Of a stretch of DNA of 64,000 nt, positions 23,841-36,377 are shown piece by piece. The stretch is from positions 1 to 64,000 of the forward strand of contig JANFNE010000066.1 in NCBI GenBank assembly GCA_024867545.1. The letters are read 5' to 3'. Source of the stretch: Phytopythium helicoides. Taxonomy: Eukaryota; Oomycota; Peronosporomycetes; Pythiales; Pythiaceae. Made by a program: the position numbers and the translations under genes. The notes under the pieces are model-generated. The model saw only the letters and a list, made by a program, of their open reading frames with translations, ran no database searches and was not told the DNA's origin. Each line of letters starts with the position of its first letter. Position 1 is the stretch's first letter.

Positions 23841-25989
23841 GCTGGCCAGTGGTCTGCTCCATACTATTTTCAACAATGGAATCAACTCGAAATCCATTGT
23901 CCATTAAGGGAAGCCATTATCAGGGATGGAAGCAAGCCCGCTCGGCTTCAATTGTGAACGCAGAGGCACCCCCATCTAGCGACGAAAATCCGTACGAATC
24001 TGACTGCGTGCTACATATGCAACCTACTGATCCGGGGACGCTACATCAATGGCTCTACGCTTTCGCGAAGGAGTCGACGGCACAGGAGCGTGGGCGGCAG
24101 CTTGATAAAGCGCCTTGGCAACAGTCGTGACATCCCACAAGTGCTTGTTGCCGCGAAGAAAAAGTAGCAACTGAAGCGTGTCTGGATGCATCGCCTGGCG
24201 GCGATCAGAGTAAATGAGCCCAGCCTGTGAAAACAAACGCTCCACTTCGTTTGAAGTTGGCGAAATCCACGTCATGTCGACGTATTTTGAGTCTCTGGTT
24301 TCGCTGGCTTCATTTGCAAGTAGGAAATCAGCAAACCCCATCTCATCCTCCTCGGATTCACTTTCACTAGCACAGACGGGCTTGATCAAAGTCCTGAGTG
24401 AGTCCTTCTGACTAGCAGTCAGATGGTGCTCACGCCCGTCGAGTACCTTCACAACAGCGGTCTCAAACTCAGGAAATGCAACAACCTTTGCATCAGAAGC
24501 CAAGTGGCGCTTGCATGACCGGGGAAACTCGCGTAGGAGCCCATCGAACAAAATTCGTGCATGGCGAAGATTGACATGGCTTGAAAACTGCAATTTCTTG
24601 CTGACGGACTCAAATTTCTTCAGGTCATCCAACACACCGCGAAGTTGATGCTTTTCCTCGGGAGATAGCAATAGCGGAACCAACAACTCGTCGCTCTCAT
24701 CCAGGAATGGGCAAATCTCGAGGTACCGCTTGATCATGTGAAAAACACTCGACCATCGTGTCTCATTGCCAAGAACAGGCATTGGCGCATCAGTTTCGCG
24801 CAATGCTGTTCGTTGCTTCGAATTGCGGAGGTATTTCATTACCGCAGACACCTTGTCCAAAAGGTGCTTCAGTGAAGCCAAATGAGTCTCAGCTGCGAGA
24901 TGCAGACGATGGCTTGCGCAGCCCACAAGTGGGATGTGCAGACGACGACAGATTGCCACATTCACGCTAGCGTTGTCACCAATAAAGCAGCAGAGCTGAT
25001 CAAGATCAATTCCATAGCGATCTAGCACCGCATCAAAGTGCTCGATGATGGCGTCTGCACCAAAGTCCGGAGACGGTAGCGGCTCAAATGCCAAGAGGTA
25101 GTACTGCCGAGCCGATGCACTTGACATAGTCGGGTCAAGTGGAGGAGTAACCGCATATGTTGCCACGAAATGATAGCCATTCTCGGTCCATGCATCAAAC
25201 ATGATGCCAAATTGTTGATCGCTCAGTAGCAAGGACATCTTCTCCTCGACAGCATCGGTCAACAGCTGCATCTGCTGCTTGATTGTTTTGGCTGTCGTAA
25301 TTGGCAGTGACGTGTTGCGTCTAGCGTACTTGCTCTCACAAAAGCTCAGAGGTTGATTCTCCATAACTATCCATTCAATCCAGTCGTGAACACCCTGGAT
25401 CGCTGGATCTACATCAATGATGAGCTGATGCTGGGGTCCGAATTCGCTGATCTGCTTGAAGGCCTTGTCGACAGCCTCAGCGGTGTGGCTTCGCATCAGG
25501 TGGTCGATGAGATTGGTGTAGCCTTTTCCAGGTTGCTGCCGACGAAACTTCGTACAAATCCGACAGCGCCAAAAGTCATTGGCTGCGGGCGAGAAGATAA
25601 CAGACGTGATCTCCTTGTTAGTAGGCTGGGGTGGCTGGGGAGTTGCATGTGTCTCTTCGCTTGGAGGTTCCTCCATGGCGGTTGTCTTGTGAGCTGGTTG
25701 AGGTAAAAGTCGAAATGAGCAGTGATCTGAAACCTTGGACCTGCTTTCAAGCGAGTAGCAATCGCTGCGAGCTTGCCACTGGTCGGCAGTAGCGGTTGCA
25801 GTAACTAGGTCTGCGCATACACCAATTCGGGAAAGTCAACCTTGGACCTCAACGAGGTCCGATTTTGAGTTGCACTCCGTCCTGCAACTTCAAGGTCCCT
25901 CGGCAATACGGAGGGAATCAATTGTGCAGGATCAGGCACGGGAAATATGGCAATCCATTGCCCCTAAAATCAATCGTTACCGAGCACTG
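23841..25989 (-). mobile_element. hAT-family DNA transposon
   Basis: About 2.15 kb interrupting array unit 5. The target word TCTCCAG is found at 23834-23840 and again at 25990-25996, next to the point where unit sequence resumes. Imperfect inverted ends start CAGTGGTC (from 23847) and CAGTGCTC (minus strand from 25989), with ATTTT and CAATGGA matches further in. hAT elements normally make 8-bp duplications; here 7 bp match, and six extra bases (GCTGGC, 23841-23846) lie between the left duplication and the inverted end. One transposase frame is inside. Confidence 0.9.
24024..25676 (-). CDS. hAT transposase (550 aa)
   Basis: Cut-and-paste transposase acting on its own element ends. It begins with a BED-type zinc finger (C38, C41, H59, H64), the usual DNA-binding domain of hAT proteins. 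The RNase H-like core shows D161 in FDAWTENGYH and D234 in GDNASVN, followed by CASHRLHLA (253-261) and NETRWSS, all typical hAT signatures. The end holds the hATC dimerisation region with SNEVERLFSQAG, whose first Glu is the likely third catalytic residue, and a basic SRKRR tail that may be a nuclear signal. The frame is open from ATG to stop and all three acidic residues are present, so the enzyme may be active. It lies antisense to nothing else that I can support. Confidence 0.95.
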   Translation of the reverse strand: MEEPPSEETHATPQPPQPTNKEITSVIFSPAANDFWRCRICTKFRRQQPGKGYTNLIDHLMRSHTAEAVDKAFKQISEFGPQHQLIIDVDPAIQGVHDWIEWIVMENQPLSFCESKYARRNTSLPITTAKTIKQQMQLLTDAVEEKMSLLLSDQQFGIMFDAWTENGYHFVATYAVTPPLDPTMSSASARQYYLLAFEPLPSPDFGADAIIEHFDAVLDRYGIDLDQLCCFIGDNASVNVAICRRLHIPLVGCASHRLHLAAETHLASLKHLLDKVSAVMKYLRNSKQRTALRETDAPMPVLGNETRWSSVFHMIKRYLEICPFLDESDELLVPLLLSPEEKHQLRGVLDDLKKFESVSKKLQFSSHVNLRHARILFDGLLREFPRSCKRHLASDAKVVAFPEFETAVVKVLDGREHHLTASQKDSLRTLIKPVCASESESEEDEMGFADFLLANEASETRDSKYVDMTWISPTSNEVERLFSQAGLIYSDRRQAMHPDTLQLLLFLRGNKHLWDVTTVAKALYQAAAHAPVPSTPSRKRRAIDVASPDQ

Positions 25990-27237
25990 TCTCCAGCAAC
26001 AGCAGCTACTGTAGCGGTCTCATCAGCAGGTGCGCTCTTCGCACCCGACGTCTCGTCGCCCGGAGAAGGTACATGAGCGCTGCGCTCCGCGGACGTGTCG
26101 GCACCGGCACTGGCGCCGAAAGGCAGTAACATGCCACAGCGGCGAGCCAGGATGGCGTCAGCGGCTCCCCTCTCAAATAACTCGGCGAGGATCGGCACGG
26201 ACCGCTTCGCGAAAGTTGTGATCGTGCGCCTGGTGGTCGGCAACGACGACGCGTCTTGGACAACGAGCAGTCGGTCGTTGCTGTCGGCGGCGGGGACGCT
26301 CTCGAGGTCGCTCTCTCCTCCCTCGCTGTCGCTCCTCAAGTCGCCGTCGAAGCAGAGCTCACTGCCACTGCGCTCCGTGTCGGTGGCATCGTCCAACTTC
26401 TCTCTCTTGTCCTCCATCAACAGCTCGCACCGCTCGTAAGCCTCCCGAGTCGACTCGAATCGCTTCGTCGCCGCAGTGAGCTCACGCTGGCGCTCTCTCT
26501 CGTGCTGCCAGTCCATGTCGCGCTCGAGGTCGTGGCGGGTCGCGAGGTCCATCTTGTGTTTGTCTAAGGCGAGCACGGCAGCCATGGTCGTCGGGAATCG
26601 CGGCGCGCCGGCCAGCACGGCCGACATCTCGCTCTTGCGCTCCAGCTCGCGCTGGGTCTCAAGCGCGCGCTCGTGGCGATGCGTGGCGTGGAGCGCGTCC
26701 AGCTGGCGCTTGGCGGCTTGGAGGGCGTCGGTCGTGGCGGTGGTCGGAGTGGTCGAGGCGGTCGAGGCGGTTGAAGCGGTGGTCGGAGTGGTCGGAGTGG
26801 TTGAGGCGGTCGCAGCAGTGTCGCGGACGGTCATGGCGCGGGCGGTCATGGCGGAGGGAGGCGGGTAGCGGTCGCTTGGTCAGCTGGTGGCGTCGACGGA
26901 CGACGCGGGCGGGGCGTCTCGAAGGCGGCGGTGGCTCTCGAGAACTGGGCGACACCAGCGGCTGGCGGCGGTCGCGAGCCATCACGGCGAGCGGCGGAGG
27001 GCGGCGAGACCATGATGGATCTTGATTGACGGAGAAGGTGTCGTGGAGAGGAAGAGGGTACTTTTTGGAGGGTACTTTTTGGAGGGTACTTTTTGGAGGG
27101 GACGCGAGTGGGGGAGGCATCATTGGAACGTATCAGAGGGATACTTTCGAGAGGTGTGCCGGATCCATAATGCTGCACTTTGTAACAACGACACCTACTC
27201 GAGACCTGACCACGTTGCCTCCCTACCGCGACCGCGG

Positions 27238-27603
27238 AAAGTATAGGTGCACGCACTTCAACAATGGCTTCAACCTTGCAGTCATACAACAAACAAGTCA
27301 ACCGATCACGTGGACCACCCCGGACAGACACCCTGTGCCTCCTGCGTCCCGAATCTTCTGTACGTCTCCCAACGTGTGCAACGTGTGCAACGTGTGCATC
27401 CCGGGGAGTCCATGATAGACAGGCCGAGCACATGGACTCCCCGCGTTCACGAGTTGCGAGGATGCCATCGACAACAAAAGCGGCAACGGGAATGAATATT
27501 CGTCGGGAGCTTAGGCATGTGTGCGTGATAAAGCTTATGCAAAGATATGCAGAACACACAACAAGCGCTACACACTCAAAGCGCTACGGATACGCGTGTC
27601 GTC

Positions 27604-27637
<34 letters not shown>

Positions 27638-28428
27638 GTACGCAGTCGATGCCGATGTCGATGTCGATGGTGCTGTCGATGTCGATGTCGATGTCGGTGA
27701 CGAGTGGGGTCTGTCAAGCTGTTGGGGGCCTTGATGCGGCAATGCATAGGATAAACACGTGCAGGCGAGCATGGTTCGTACCATCGGGTGGCAGGCTGGT
27801 TGGGTGAGTCCGCACTCGATGGTGCTGGCGAACGGTCGGAGCCGTGCTCTGGGGGCCTTGATGTGGCAATGCAGAGAATAAAGACGTGAAGATGAGCTTG
27901 GACGTTGGGCGTTAGACCTTGGAGCTTCGATCGAAGTCCTCTTGGCCCGGGGTCGGGGGTCAATCGGCGCGTGAAGGAAGCCACCAAGTGGATGCGCTGG
28001 TCGAAGCGCAGTCTGGTCGGTTGGTTTGGAACTCGGAACTGGGTCTGTCGATTCGATTCAGGGAGCAGAGTATCGGATAAGGTCGACTCGGGTCGAGTAG
28101 AAGGTGTCTGCGAGGATCTTGGTGGCGACCTCGGTGACAGCAGTGATCGCAGACGCAGCGCAGGCGCAGGCGCAGGCGCAGGCGCAGGCGTAGACGCAGA
28201 CGCAGACGCAGACGCAGAGGCAGGCGTAGACACCGCAGAAGCCTAGTTGCTTTCTCAGCTCGTAGAGTGGGTGCATCCGTCCGTTCCTAGCGGAAGCGAC
28301 ACGTCTTGGCGGACTCACTCGCGTCTCGGAGACCTTGGATGCGCTTCAGGTTGGCCTCGCGCTGGGACTTGAAGCGCGAGCTATGCTCAAACGCGGTAGC
28401 GCGCTGCGGGGCGACCGTCGGTGGCTTC

Positions 28429-28484
<56 letters not shown>

Positions 28485-29067
28485 GATTGTGGTGCTGCCG
28501 CTGCGATCGACTGGGACGACGCTGGCGGTGGCGGGACGGCGCGTCTTCACCTGAGACTTCGCCTTGAGCTGCTGCTCCGCACGAACCCGGCGCTCCTTGG
28601 CGGCCATACGCCCAGCTTGGTACTGCTCGGTCTCGGCGTATCTCATGTACCGAGCGTCGGCGGTGGGTGGCGTCCAAGCGGGGCGACGGCGCTCGCACGC
28701 AGCAGTGCGCTTGGACTTCTTCGTCTTGTTGTTGTTGTTGTTGTTGTTGTTGTTGCTGCTGCTGCTGCTGGCTGTGGTTCTGCTGGCTGTGGTGCTGGAG
28801 GACATGGTCGGCGTACCCTTGGTCGGCGATACGGTCTCCAGCGTCGGATTTGACATCGTAGCAATGGTCGAGGTCGTAGACATCGATGTGGCTGTGGTCG
28901 AGGACGTGTTCAGAATCTCAGTGGTCGCGGATACGGTCGAGTCTCCTTCCATGTCCTCATCGGGCACAAGATCAACGCTGGGAGTGGCGGCCTCGAGAAC
29001 AACAGCATCAATCGCAGCTCGAAGAATCTCACCAACCACCAGTTCCACTCGGAGGGTGTCTTCATGT

Positions 29068-29098
<31 letters not shown>

Positions 29099-31185
29099 CT
29101 TCTTGTTCTTCACGAGCATCCATGTTGTCGCTCTCGCCATCAACTCCACGGCCCGGAACCACGGAGGAACCCACAACAAGCGAACCACCACCCGAAGTCT
29201 CGGCCTCGATGACCACCGCATCAACCACAGCCTCCAGGATCTCCACCACCACCAATTGCACGTGACAGCCCTCGTCATCCGCATCGGAGCTGGCGTTGTC
29301 GACCTCGCTTGTTGGAACAACCTGAGAGGTCGGGCGGACACTACTGGCCAACGTGAGCGTGAGAGCAGCGGTATCAGCAGCAGCGTCGACTTTGCCGTCC
29401 TCAAGCTGAGCGTTCTCAGGCTCCATGTCTTCAGGCTCTGCAGTAGGAGGCTCGACTGTGTCGACACAGAGCTCGGGAAGGTACATCGCGAGCTCTCCTT
29501 GCAGATACGCCATCGCGGCGAGGCGGTTGCGGAGTCTGGCAACGACACCATCGACGAATGTGAGGTCATGAGTCGCCACTGGATCGCAAGTACAGGCGTC
29601 AATCTCTGCGAGCTCGTCAGCAGAGAGTCGAGAACGGAGTCTGGCGACGACACCGTCGACAAAGATCGTGTTGTCGGGGTAGCTCGTGAGTACAGTAGGG
29701 ATGGCATCGATCTCAGACGCGCACGTATCAGCACAGAAGAAGTGGTCGATTGGAGCAGTAGCACTCTTGACCGATGCTCCCTCCGAGGCAGCGACCTCAT
29801 CACTCCTCTCGGACGTCTCGCTCCTCTCGGACGCCTGGAACGTCCTCTGAATCGCGGTAGCAGCCGTGTCAATCTCGGGACTTGGGGCAGTGGTCGCATC
29901 GGCGCTGATAGTCGCTCCGTCAGGGGTGGTCTCCTCACCGGGAATCTCTCCAGCAACAGCAGCTACTGTAGCGGTCTCATCAGCAAGTGCGCTCTTCGCA
30001 CCCGACGTCTCGTCGCCCGGAGAAGGTACATGAGCGCCACGCTCCGCGGACGTGTCGGCACCGGCACTGGCGCCGAAAGGCAGTAACATGCCACAGCGGC
30101 GAGCCAGGATGGCGTCAGCGGCTCCCCTCTCAAATAACTCGGCGAGGATCGGCACGGACCGCTTCGCGAAAGTTGTGATCGTGCGCCTGGTGGTCGGCAA
30201 CGACGACGCGTCTTGGACAACGAGCAGTCGGTCGTTGCTGTCGGCGGCGGGGACGCTCTCGAGGTCGCTCCCTCCTCCCTCGCTGTCGCTCCTCAAGTCG
30301 CCGTCGAAGCAGAGCTCACTGCCACTGCGCTCCGTGTCGGTGGTATCGTCCAACTTCTCTCTCTTGTCCTCCATCAACAGCTCGCACCGCTCGTAAGCCT
30401 CCCGAGCCGACTCGAATCGCTTCGTCGCCTCAGTGAGCTCACGCTGGCGCTCTCTCTCGTGCTGCCAGTCCATGTCGCGCTCGAGGTCGTGGCGGGTCGT
30501 GAGGTCCATCTTGTGTTTGTCCAAGGCGAGCACGGCAGCCATGGTCGTCGGGAATCGCGGCGCGCCGGCCAGCACGGCCGACATCTCGCTCTTGCGCTCC
30601 AGCTCGCGCTGGGTCTCAAGCGCGCGCTCGTGGCGATGCGTGGCGTGGAGCGCGTCCAGCTGGCGCTTGGCGGCTTGGAGGGCGTCGGTCGTGGCGGTGG
30701 TCGGAGTGGTCGAGGCGGTCGTGGCGGTGGTCGGAGTGGTCGGAGTGGTTGAGGCGGTCGCAGCAGTGTCGCGGACGGTCATGGCGCGGGCGGTCATGGC
30801 GGAGGGAGGCGGGTAGCGGTCGCTTGGTCAGCTGGTGGCGTCGACGGACGACGCGGGCGGGGCGTCTCGAAGGCGGCGGTGGCTCTCGAGAACTGGGCGA
30901 CACCAGCGGCTGGCGGCGGTCGCGAGCCATCACGGCGAGCGGCGGAGGGCGGCGAGACCATGATGGATCTTGATTGACGGAGAAGGTGTCGTGGAGAGGA
31001 AGAGGGTACTTTTTGGAGGGTACTTTTTGGAGGGTACTTTTTGGAGGGGACGCGAGTGGGGGAGGCATCATTGGAACGTATCAGAGGGATACTTTCGAGA
31101 GGTGTGCCGGATCCATAATGCTGCACTTTGTAACAACGACACCTACTCGAGACCCGACCAAGTTGCCTCCCTACCGCGACCGCGG
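27238..31185 (-). repeat. Array unit 6 (subfamily B)
   Basis: A complete unit. The conserved flank carries the triplicated GTGTGCAAC word near 27374-27395 where A units read GTGTGCAACGCGTCGGG. Confidence 0.95.
28287..30797 (-). CDS. Array protein copy 6, complete (836 aa)
   Basis: An unbroken subfamily B copy. It has a short Glu/Gln region (EEQEE then 5 Gln, Arg, 4 Gln), a first Asn run of 9 and a second Asn run of 18 followed by Lys-Lys. Substitutions such as LEAATPS and ILNTSS distinguish it from copies 1-4. Function unknown. Confidence 0.68.
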
Positions 31186-31548
31186 AAAGTATAGGTGCAC
31201 GCACTTCAACAATGGCTTCAACCTTGCAGTCATACAACAAACAAGTCAACCGATCTCGTGGACCACCCCGGACAGACACCCTGTGCCTCCTGCGTCCCGA
31301 ATCTTCTGTACGTCTCCCAACGTGTGCAACGTGTGCAACGTGTGCATCCCGGGGAGGCCATGATAGACAGGCCGAGCACATGGACTCCTCGCGTTCACGA
31401 GTTGCGAGGATGCCATCGACAACAAAAGCGGCAACGGGAATGAATATTCGTCGGGAGCTTAGGCGTGTGTGCGATAAGCTTATGCAAAGATATGCAGAAC
31501 ACACAACAAGCACTACACACTCAGAGCGCTACGGATACGCGTGTCGTC

Positions 31549-31582
<34 letters not shown>

Positions 31583-32115
31583 GTACGCAGTCGATGTCGA
31601 TGTCGATGTCGATGGTGCTGTCGATGTCGATGTCGGTGACGAGTGGGGTCTGTCAAGCTGTTGGGGGCCTTGATGCGGCAATGCATAGGATAAACACGTG
31701 CAGGCGAGCATGGTTCGTACCATCGGGTGGCAGGCTGGTTGGGTGAGTCCGCACTCGATGGTGCTGGCGAACGGTCGGAGCCGTGCTCTGGGGGCCTTGA
31801 TGTGGCAATGCAGAGAATAAAGACGTGAAGATGAGCTTGGACGTTGGGCGTTAGACCTTGGAGCTTCGATCGAAGTCCTCTTGGCCCGGGGTCGGGGGTC
31901 AATCGGCGCGTGAAGGAAGCCACCAAGTGGATGCGCTGGTCGAAGCGCAGTCTGGTCGGTTGGTTTGGAACTCGGAACTGGGTCTGTCGATTCGATTCAG
32001 GGAGCAGAGTATCGGATAAGGTCGACTCGGGTCGAGTAGAAGGTGTCTGCGAGGATCTTGGTGGCGACCTCGGTGACAGCAGTGATCGCAGACGCAGCGC
32101 AGGCGCAGGCGCAGA

Positions 32116-32151
<36 letters not shown>

Positions 32152-32361
32152 GGCAGGCGTAGACACCGCAGAAGCCTAGTTGCTTTCTCAGCTCGTAGAG
32201 TGGGTGCATCCGTCCGTTCCTAGCGGAAGGGACACGTCTTGGCGGACTCACTCGCGTCTCGGAGACCTTGGATGCGCTTCAGGTTGGCCTCGCGCTGGGA
32301 CTTGAAGCGCGAGCTATGCTCAAACGCGGTAGCGCGCTGCGGGGCGACCGTCGGTGGCTTC

Positions 32362-32417
<56 letters not shown>

Positions 32418-33000
32418 GATTGTGGTGCTGCCGCTGCGATCGACTGGGACGACGCTGGCGGTGGCGGGACGGCGCGTCTTCACCTGAGACTTCGCCTTGA
32501 GCTGCTGCTCCGCACGAACCCGGCGCTCCTTGGCGGCCATACGCCCAGCTTGGTACTGCTCGGTCTCGGCGTATCTCATGTACCGAGCGTCGGCGGTGGG
32601 TGGCGTCCAAGCGGGGCGACGGCGCTCGCACGCAGCAGTGCGCTTGGACTTCTTCGTCTTGTTGTTGTTGTTGTTGTTGTTGTTGTTGCTGCTGCTGCTG
32701 CTGGCTGTGGTTCTGCTGGCTGTGGTGCTGGAGGACATGGTCGGCGTACCCTTGGTCGGCGATACGGTCTCCAGCGTCGGATTTGACATCGTAGCAATGG
32801 TCGAGGTCGTAGACATCGATGTGGCTGTGGTCGAGGACGTGTTCAGAATCTCAGTGGTCGCGGATACGGTCGAGTCTCCTTCCATGTCCTCATCGGGCAC
32901 AAGATCAACGCTGGGAGTGGCGGCCTCGAGAACAACAGCATCAATCGCAGCTCGAAGAATCTCACCAACCACCAGTTCCACTCGGAGGGTGTCTTCATGT

Positions 33001-33031
<31 letters not shown>

Positions 33032-35127
33032 CTTCTTGTTCTTCACGAGCATCCATGTTGTCGCTCTCGCCATCAACTCCACGGCCCGGAACCACGGAGG
33101 AACCCACAACAAGCGAACCACCACCCGAAGTCTCGGCCTCGATGACCACCGCATCAACCACAGCCTCCAGGATCTCCACCACCACCAATTGTACGTGACA
33201 GTCCTCGTCATCCGCATCGGCGCTGGCGTTGTCGACCTCGCTTGTTGGAACAACCTGAGAGGTCGGGCGGACACTACTGGCCAACGTGTGCGTGAGAGCA
33301 GCGGTATCAGCAGCAGCGTCGACTTTGCCGTCCTCAAGCTGAGCGTTCTCAGGCTCCGCGTCTTCAGGCTCTGCAGTAGGAGGCTCAACTGTGTCGACAC
33401 AGAGCTCGGGAAGGTACATCGCGAGCTCTCCTTGCAGATACGCCATCGCGGCGAGGCGGTTGCGGAGTCTGGCAACGACACCATCGACGAATGTGAGGTC
33501 ATGAGTCGCCACTGGATCGCAAGTACAGGCGTCAATCTCTGCGAGCTCGTCAGCAGAGAGTCGAGAACGGAGTCTGGCGACGACACCGTCGACAAAGATC
33601 GTGTTGTCGGGGTAGCTCGTGAGTACAGTAGGGATGGCATCGATCTCAGACGCGCACGTATCAGCGCAGAAGAAGTGGTCGATTGGAGCAGTAGCACTCT
33701 TGACCGATGCTCCCTCCGAGGCAGCGACCTCCTCACTCCTCTCAGACGTCTCGCTCCTCTCGGACGCCTGGAACGTCCTCTGAATCGCGGTAGCAGCCGT
33801 GTCAATCTCGGGACTTGGGGCAGTGGTCGCATCGGCGCTGATAGTCGCTCCGTCAGGGGTGGTCTCCTCACCGGGAATCTCTCCAGCAACAGCAGCTACT
33901 GTAGCGGTCTCATCAGCAAGTGCGCTCTTCGCACCCGACGTCTCGTCGCCCGGAGAAGGTACATGAGCGCCACGCTCCGCGGACGTGTCGGCACCGGCAC
34001 TGGCGCCGAAAGGCAGTAACATGCCACAGCGGCGAGCCAGGATGGCGTCAGCGGCTCCCCTCTCAAATAACTCGGCGAGGATCGGCACGGACCGCTTCGC
34101 GAAAGTTGTGATCGTGCGCCTGGTGGTCGGCAACGACGACGCGTCTTGGACAACGAGCAGTCGGTCGTTGCTGTCGGCGGCGGGGACGCTCTCGAGGTCG
34201 CTCTCTCCTCCCTCGCTGTCGCTCCTCAAGTCGCCGTCGAAGCAGAGCTCACTGCCACTGCGCTCCGTGTCGGTGGCATCGTCCAACTTCTCTCTCTTGT
34301 CCTCCATCAACAGCTCGCACCGCTCGTAAGCCTCCCGAGTCGACTCGAATCGCTTCGTCGCCTCAGTGAGCTCACGCTGGCGCTCTCTCTCGTGCTGCCA
34401 GTCCATGTCGCGCTCGAGGTCGTGGCGGGTCGCGAGGTCCATCTTGTGTTTGTCTAAGGCGAGCACGGCAGCCATGGTCGTCGGGAATCGCGGCGCGCCG
34501 GCCAGCACGGCCGACATCTCGCTCTTGCGCTCCAGCTCGCGCTGGGTCTCAAGCGCGCGCTCGTGGCGATGCGTGGCGTGGAGCGCGTCCAGCTGGCGCT
34601 TGGCGGCTTGGAGGGCGTCGGTCGTGGCGGTGGTCGGAGTGGTCGAGGCGGTCGAGGCGGTTGAAGCGGTGGTCGGAGTGGTTGAGGCGGTCGAAGCGGT
34701 CGCAGCAGTGTCGCGGACGGTCATGGCGCGGGCGGTCATGGCGGAGGGAGGCGGGTAGCGGTCGCTTGGTCAGCTGGTGGCGTCGACGGACGACGCGGGC
34801 GGGGCGTCTCGAAGGCGGCGGTGGCTCTCGAGAACTGGGCGACACCAGCGGCTGGCGGCGGTCGCGAGCCATCACGGCGAGCGGCGGAGGGCGGCGAGAC
34901 CATGATGGATCTTGATTGACGGAGAAGGTGTCGTGGAGAGGAAGAGGGTACTTTTTGGAGGGTACTTTTTGGAGGGTACTTTTTGGAGGGGACGCGAGTG
35001 GGGGAGGCATGATTGGAACGTATCAGAGGGATACTTTCGAGAGGTGTGCCGGATCCATAATGCTGCACTTTGTAACAACGACACCTACTCGAGACCTGAC
35101 CACGTTGCCTCCCTACCGCGACCGCGG
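31186..35127 (-). repeat. Array unit 7 (subfamily B)
   Basis: A complete unit, closest to units 6 and 8. The hexamer block past the stop codon has fewer GCAGGC and more CAGACG copies than unit 6. Confidence 0.95.
32220..34739 (-). CDS. Array protein copy 7, complete (839 aa)
   Basis: An unbroken subfamily B copy with the same tract lengths as copy 6 (Asn 9 and 18). One substitution changes the normally constant ending TCRFR to TCPFR (GGAAGGGAC at 32224-32232 instead of GGAAGCGAC). Function unknown. Confidence 0.68.
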
Positions 35128-35490
35128 AAAGTATAGGTGCACGCACTTCAACAATGGCTTCAACCTTGCAGTCATACAACAAACAAGTCAACCGATCTCG
35201 TGGACCACCCCGGACAGACACCCTGTGCCTCCTGCGTCCCGAATCTTCTGTACGTCTCCCAACGTGTGCAACGTGTGCAACGTGTGCATCCCGGGGAGGC
35301 CATGATAGACAGGCCGAGCACATGGACTCCTCGCGTTCACGAGTTGCGAGGATGCCATCGACAACAAAAGCGGCAACGGGAATGAATATTCGTCGGGAGC
35401 TTAGGCGTGTGTGCGATAAGCTTATGCAAAGATATGCAGAACACACAACAAGCACTACACACTCAGAGCGCTACGGATACGCGTGTCGTC

Positions 35491-35524
<34 letters not shown>

Positions 35525-36321
35525 GTACGCAGTCGATGCCGATGTCGATGTCGATGGTGCTGTCGATGTCGATGTCGATGTCGGTGACGAGTGGGGTCTG
35601 TCAAGCTGTTGGGGGCCTTGATGCGGCAATGCATAGGATAAACACGTGCAGGCGAGCATGGTTCGTACCATCGGGTGGCAGGCTGGTTGGGTGAGTCCGC
35701 ACTCGATGGTGCTGGCGAACGGTCGGAGCCGTGCTCTGGGGGCCTTGATGTGGCAATGCAGAGAATAAAGACGTGAAGATGAGCTTGGACGTTGGGCGTT
35801 AGACCTTGGAGCTTCGATCGAAGTCCTCTTGGCCCGGGGTCGGGGGTCAATCGGCGCGTGAAGGAAGCCACCAAGTGGATGCGCTGGTCGAAGCGCAGTC
35901 TGGTCGGTTGGTTTGGAACTCGGAACTGGGTCTGTCGATTCGATTCAGGGAGCAGAGTATCGGATAAGGTCGACTCGGGTCGAGTAGAAGGTGTCTGCGA
36001 GGATCTTGGTGGCGACCTCGGTGACAGCAGTGATCGCAGACGCAGCGCAGGCGCAGGCGCAGGCGCAGGCGCAGGCGCAGGCGTAGACGCAGACGCAGAC
36101 GCAGACGCAGAGGCAGGCGTAGACACCGCAGAAGCCTAGTTGCTTTCTCAGCTCGTAGAGTGGGTGCATCCGTCCGTTCCTAGCGGAAGCGACACGTCTT
36201 GGCGGACTCACTCGCGTCTCGGAGACCTTGGATGCGCTTCAGGTTGGCCTCGCGCTGGGACTTGAAGCGCGAGCTATGCTCAAACGCGGTAGCGCGCTGC
36301 GGGGCGACCGTCGGTGGCTTC

Positions 36322-36377
<56 letters not shown>

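Larger units (their letters stand above)
16636..26849 (-). pseudogene. Array protein copy 5, split into three pieces
   Basis: The start part lies at 26849-25990, the middle at 23840-22943 and the end part at 17433-16636. The hAT element entered codons for the sequence just before GEIPGEE, and the retrotransposon entered the Gln-run region. The pieces carry the longest Glu run (about 13, at 22967-22998) and the longest first Asn run (15, near 17045-17090) of all copies. The short second Asn run (8) is A-like while neighbouring residues are B-like, so the copy is a mosaic. It cannot make the normal protein. Confidence 0.9.
15639..27237 (-). repeat. Array unit 5, interrupted by two transposons
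   Basis: Unit sequence is found at 15639-17433, 22943-23840 and 25990-27237. The gaps are a Ty3-type element and a hAT element, and together the three pieces make one normal unit. From here rightwards the units carry subfamily B markers, for example CCTAGTTGC instead of CCTAGTAGC past the stop codon and LEAATPS instead of LKTATPS in the protein. Confidence 0.95.

Noticed and set aside
27568..28233. A minus-strand frame of about 220 codons in the 3' flank of subfamily B units (also 31513-32166, 35455-36126, 39430-40083)
   Set aside because: Open only in B units; composed largely of translated microsatellites (Ser-Ala, Ala-Pro, His-Arg and Gln-Pro-Ala repeats) and not kept in A units.
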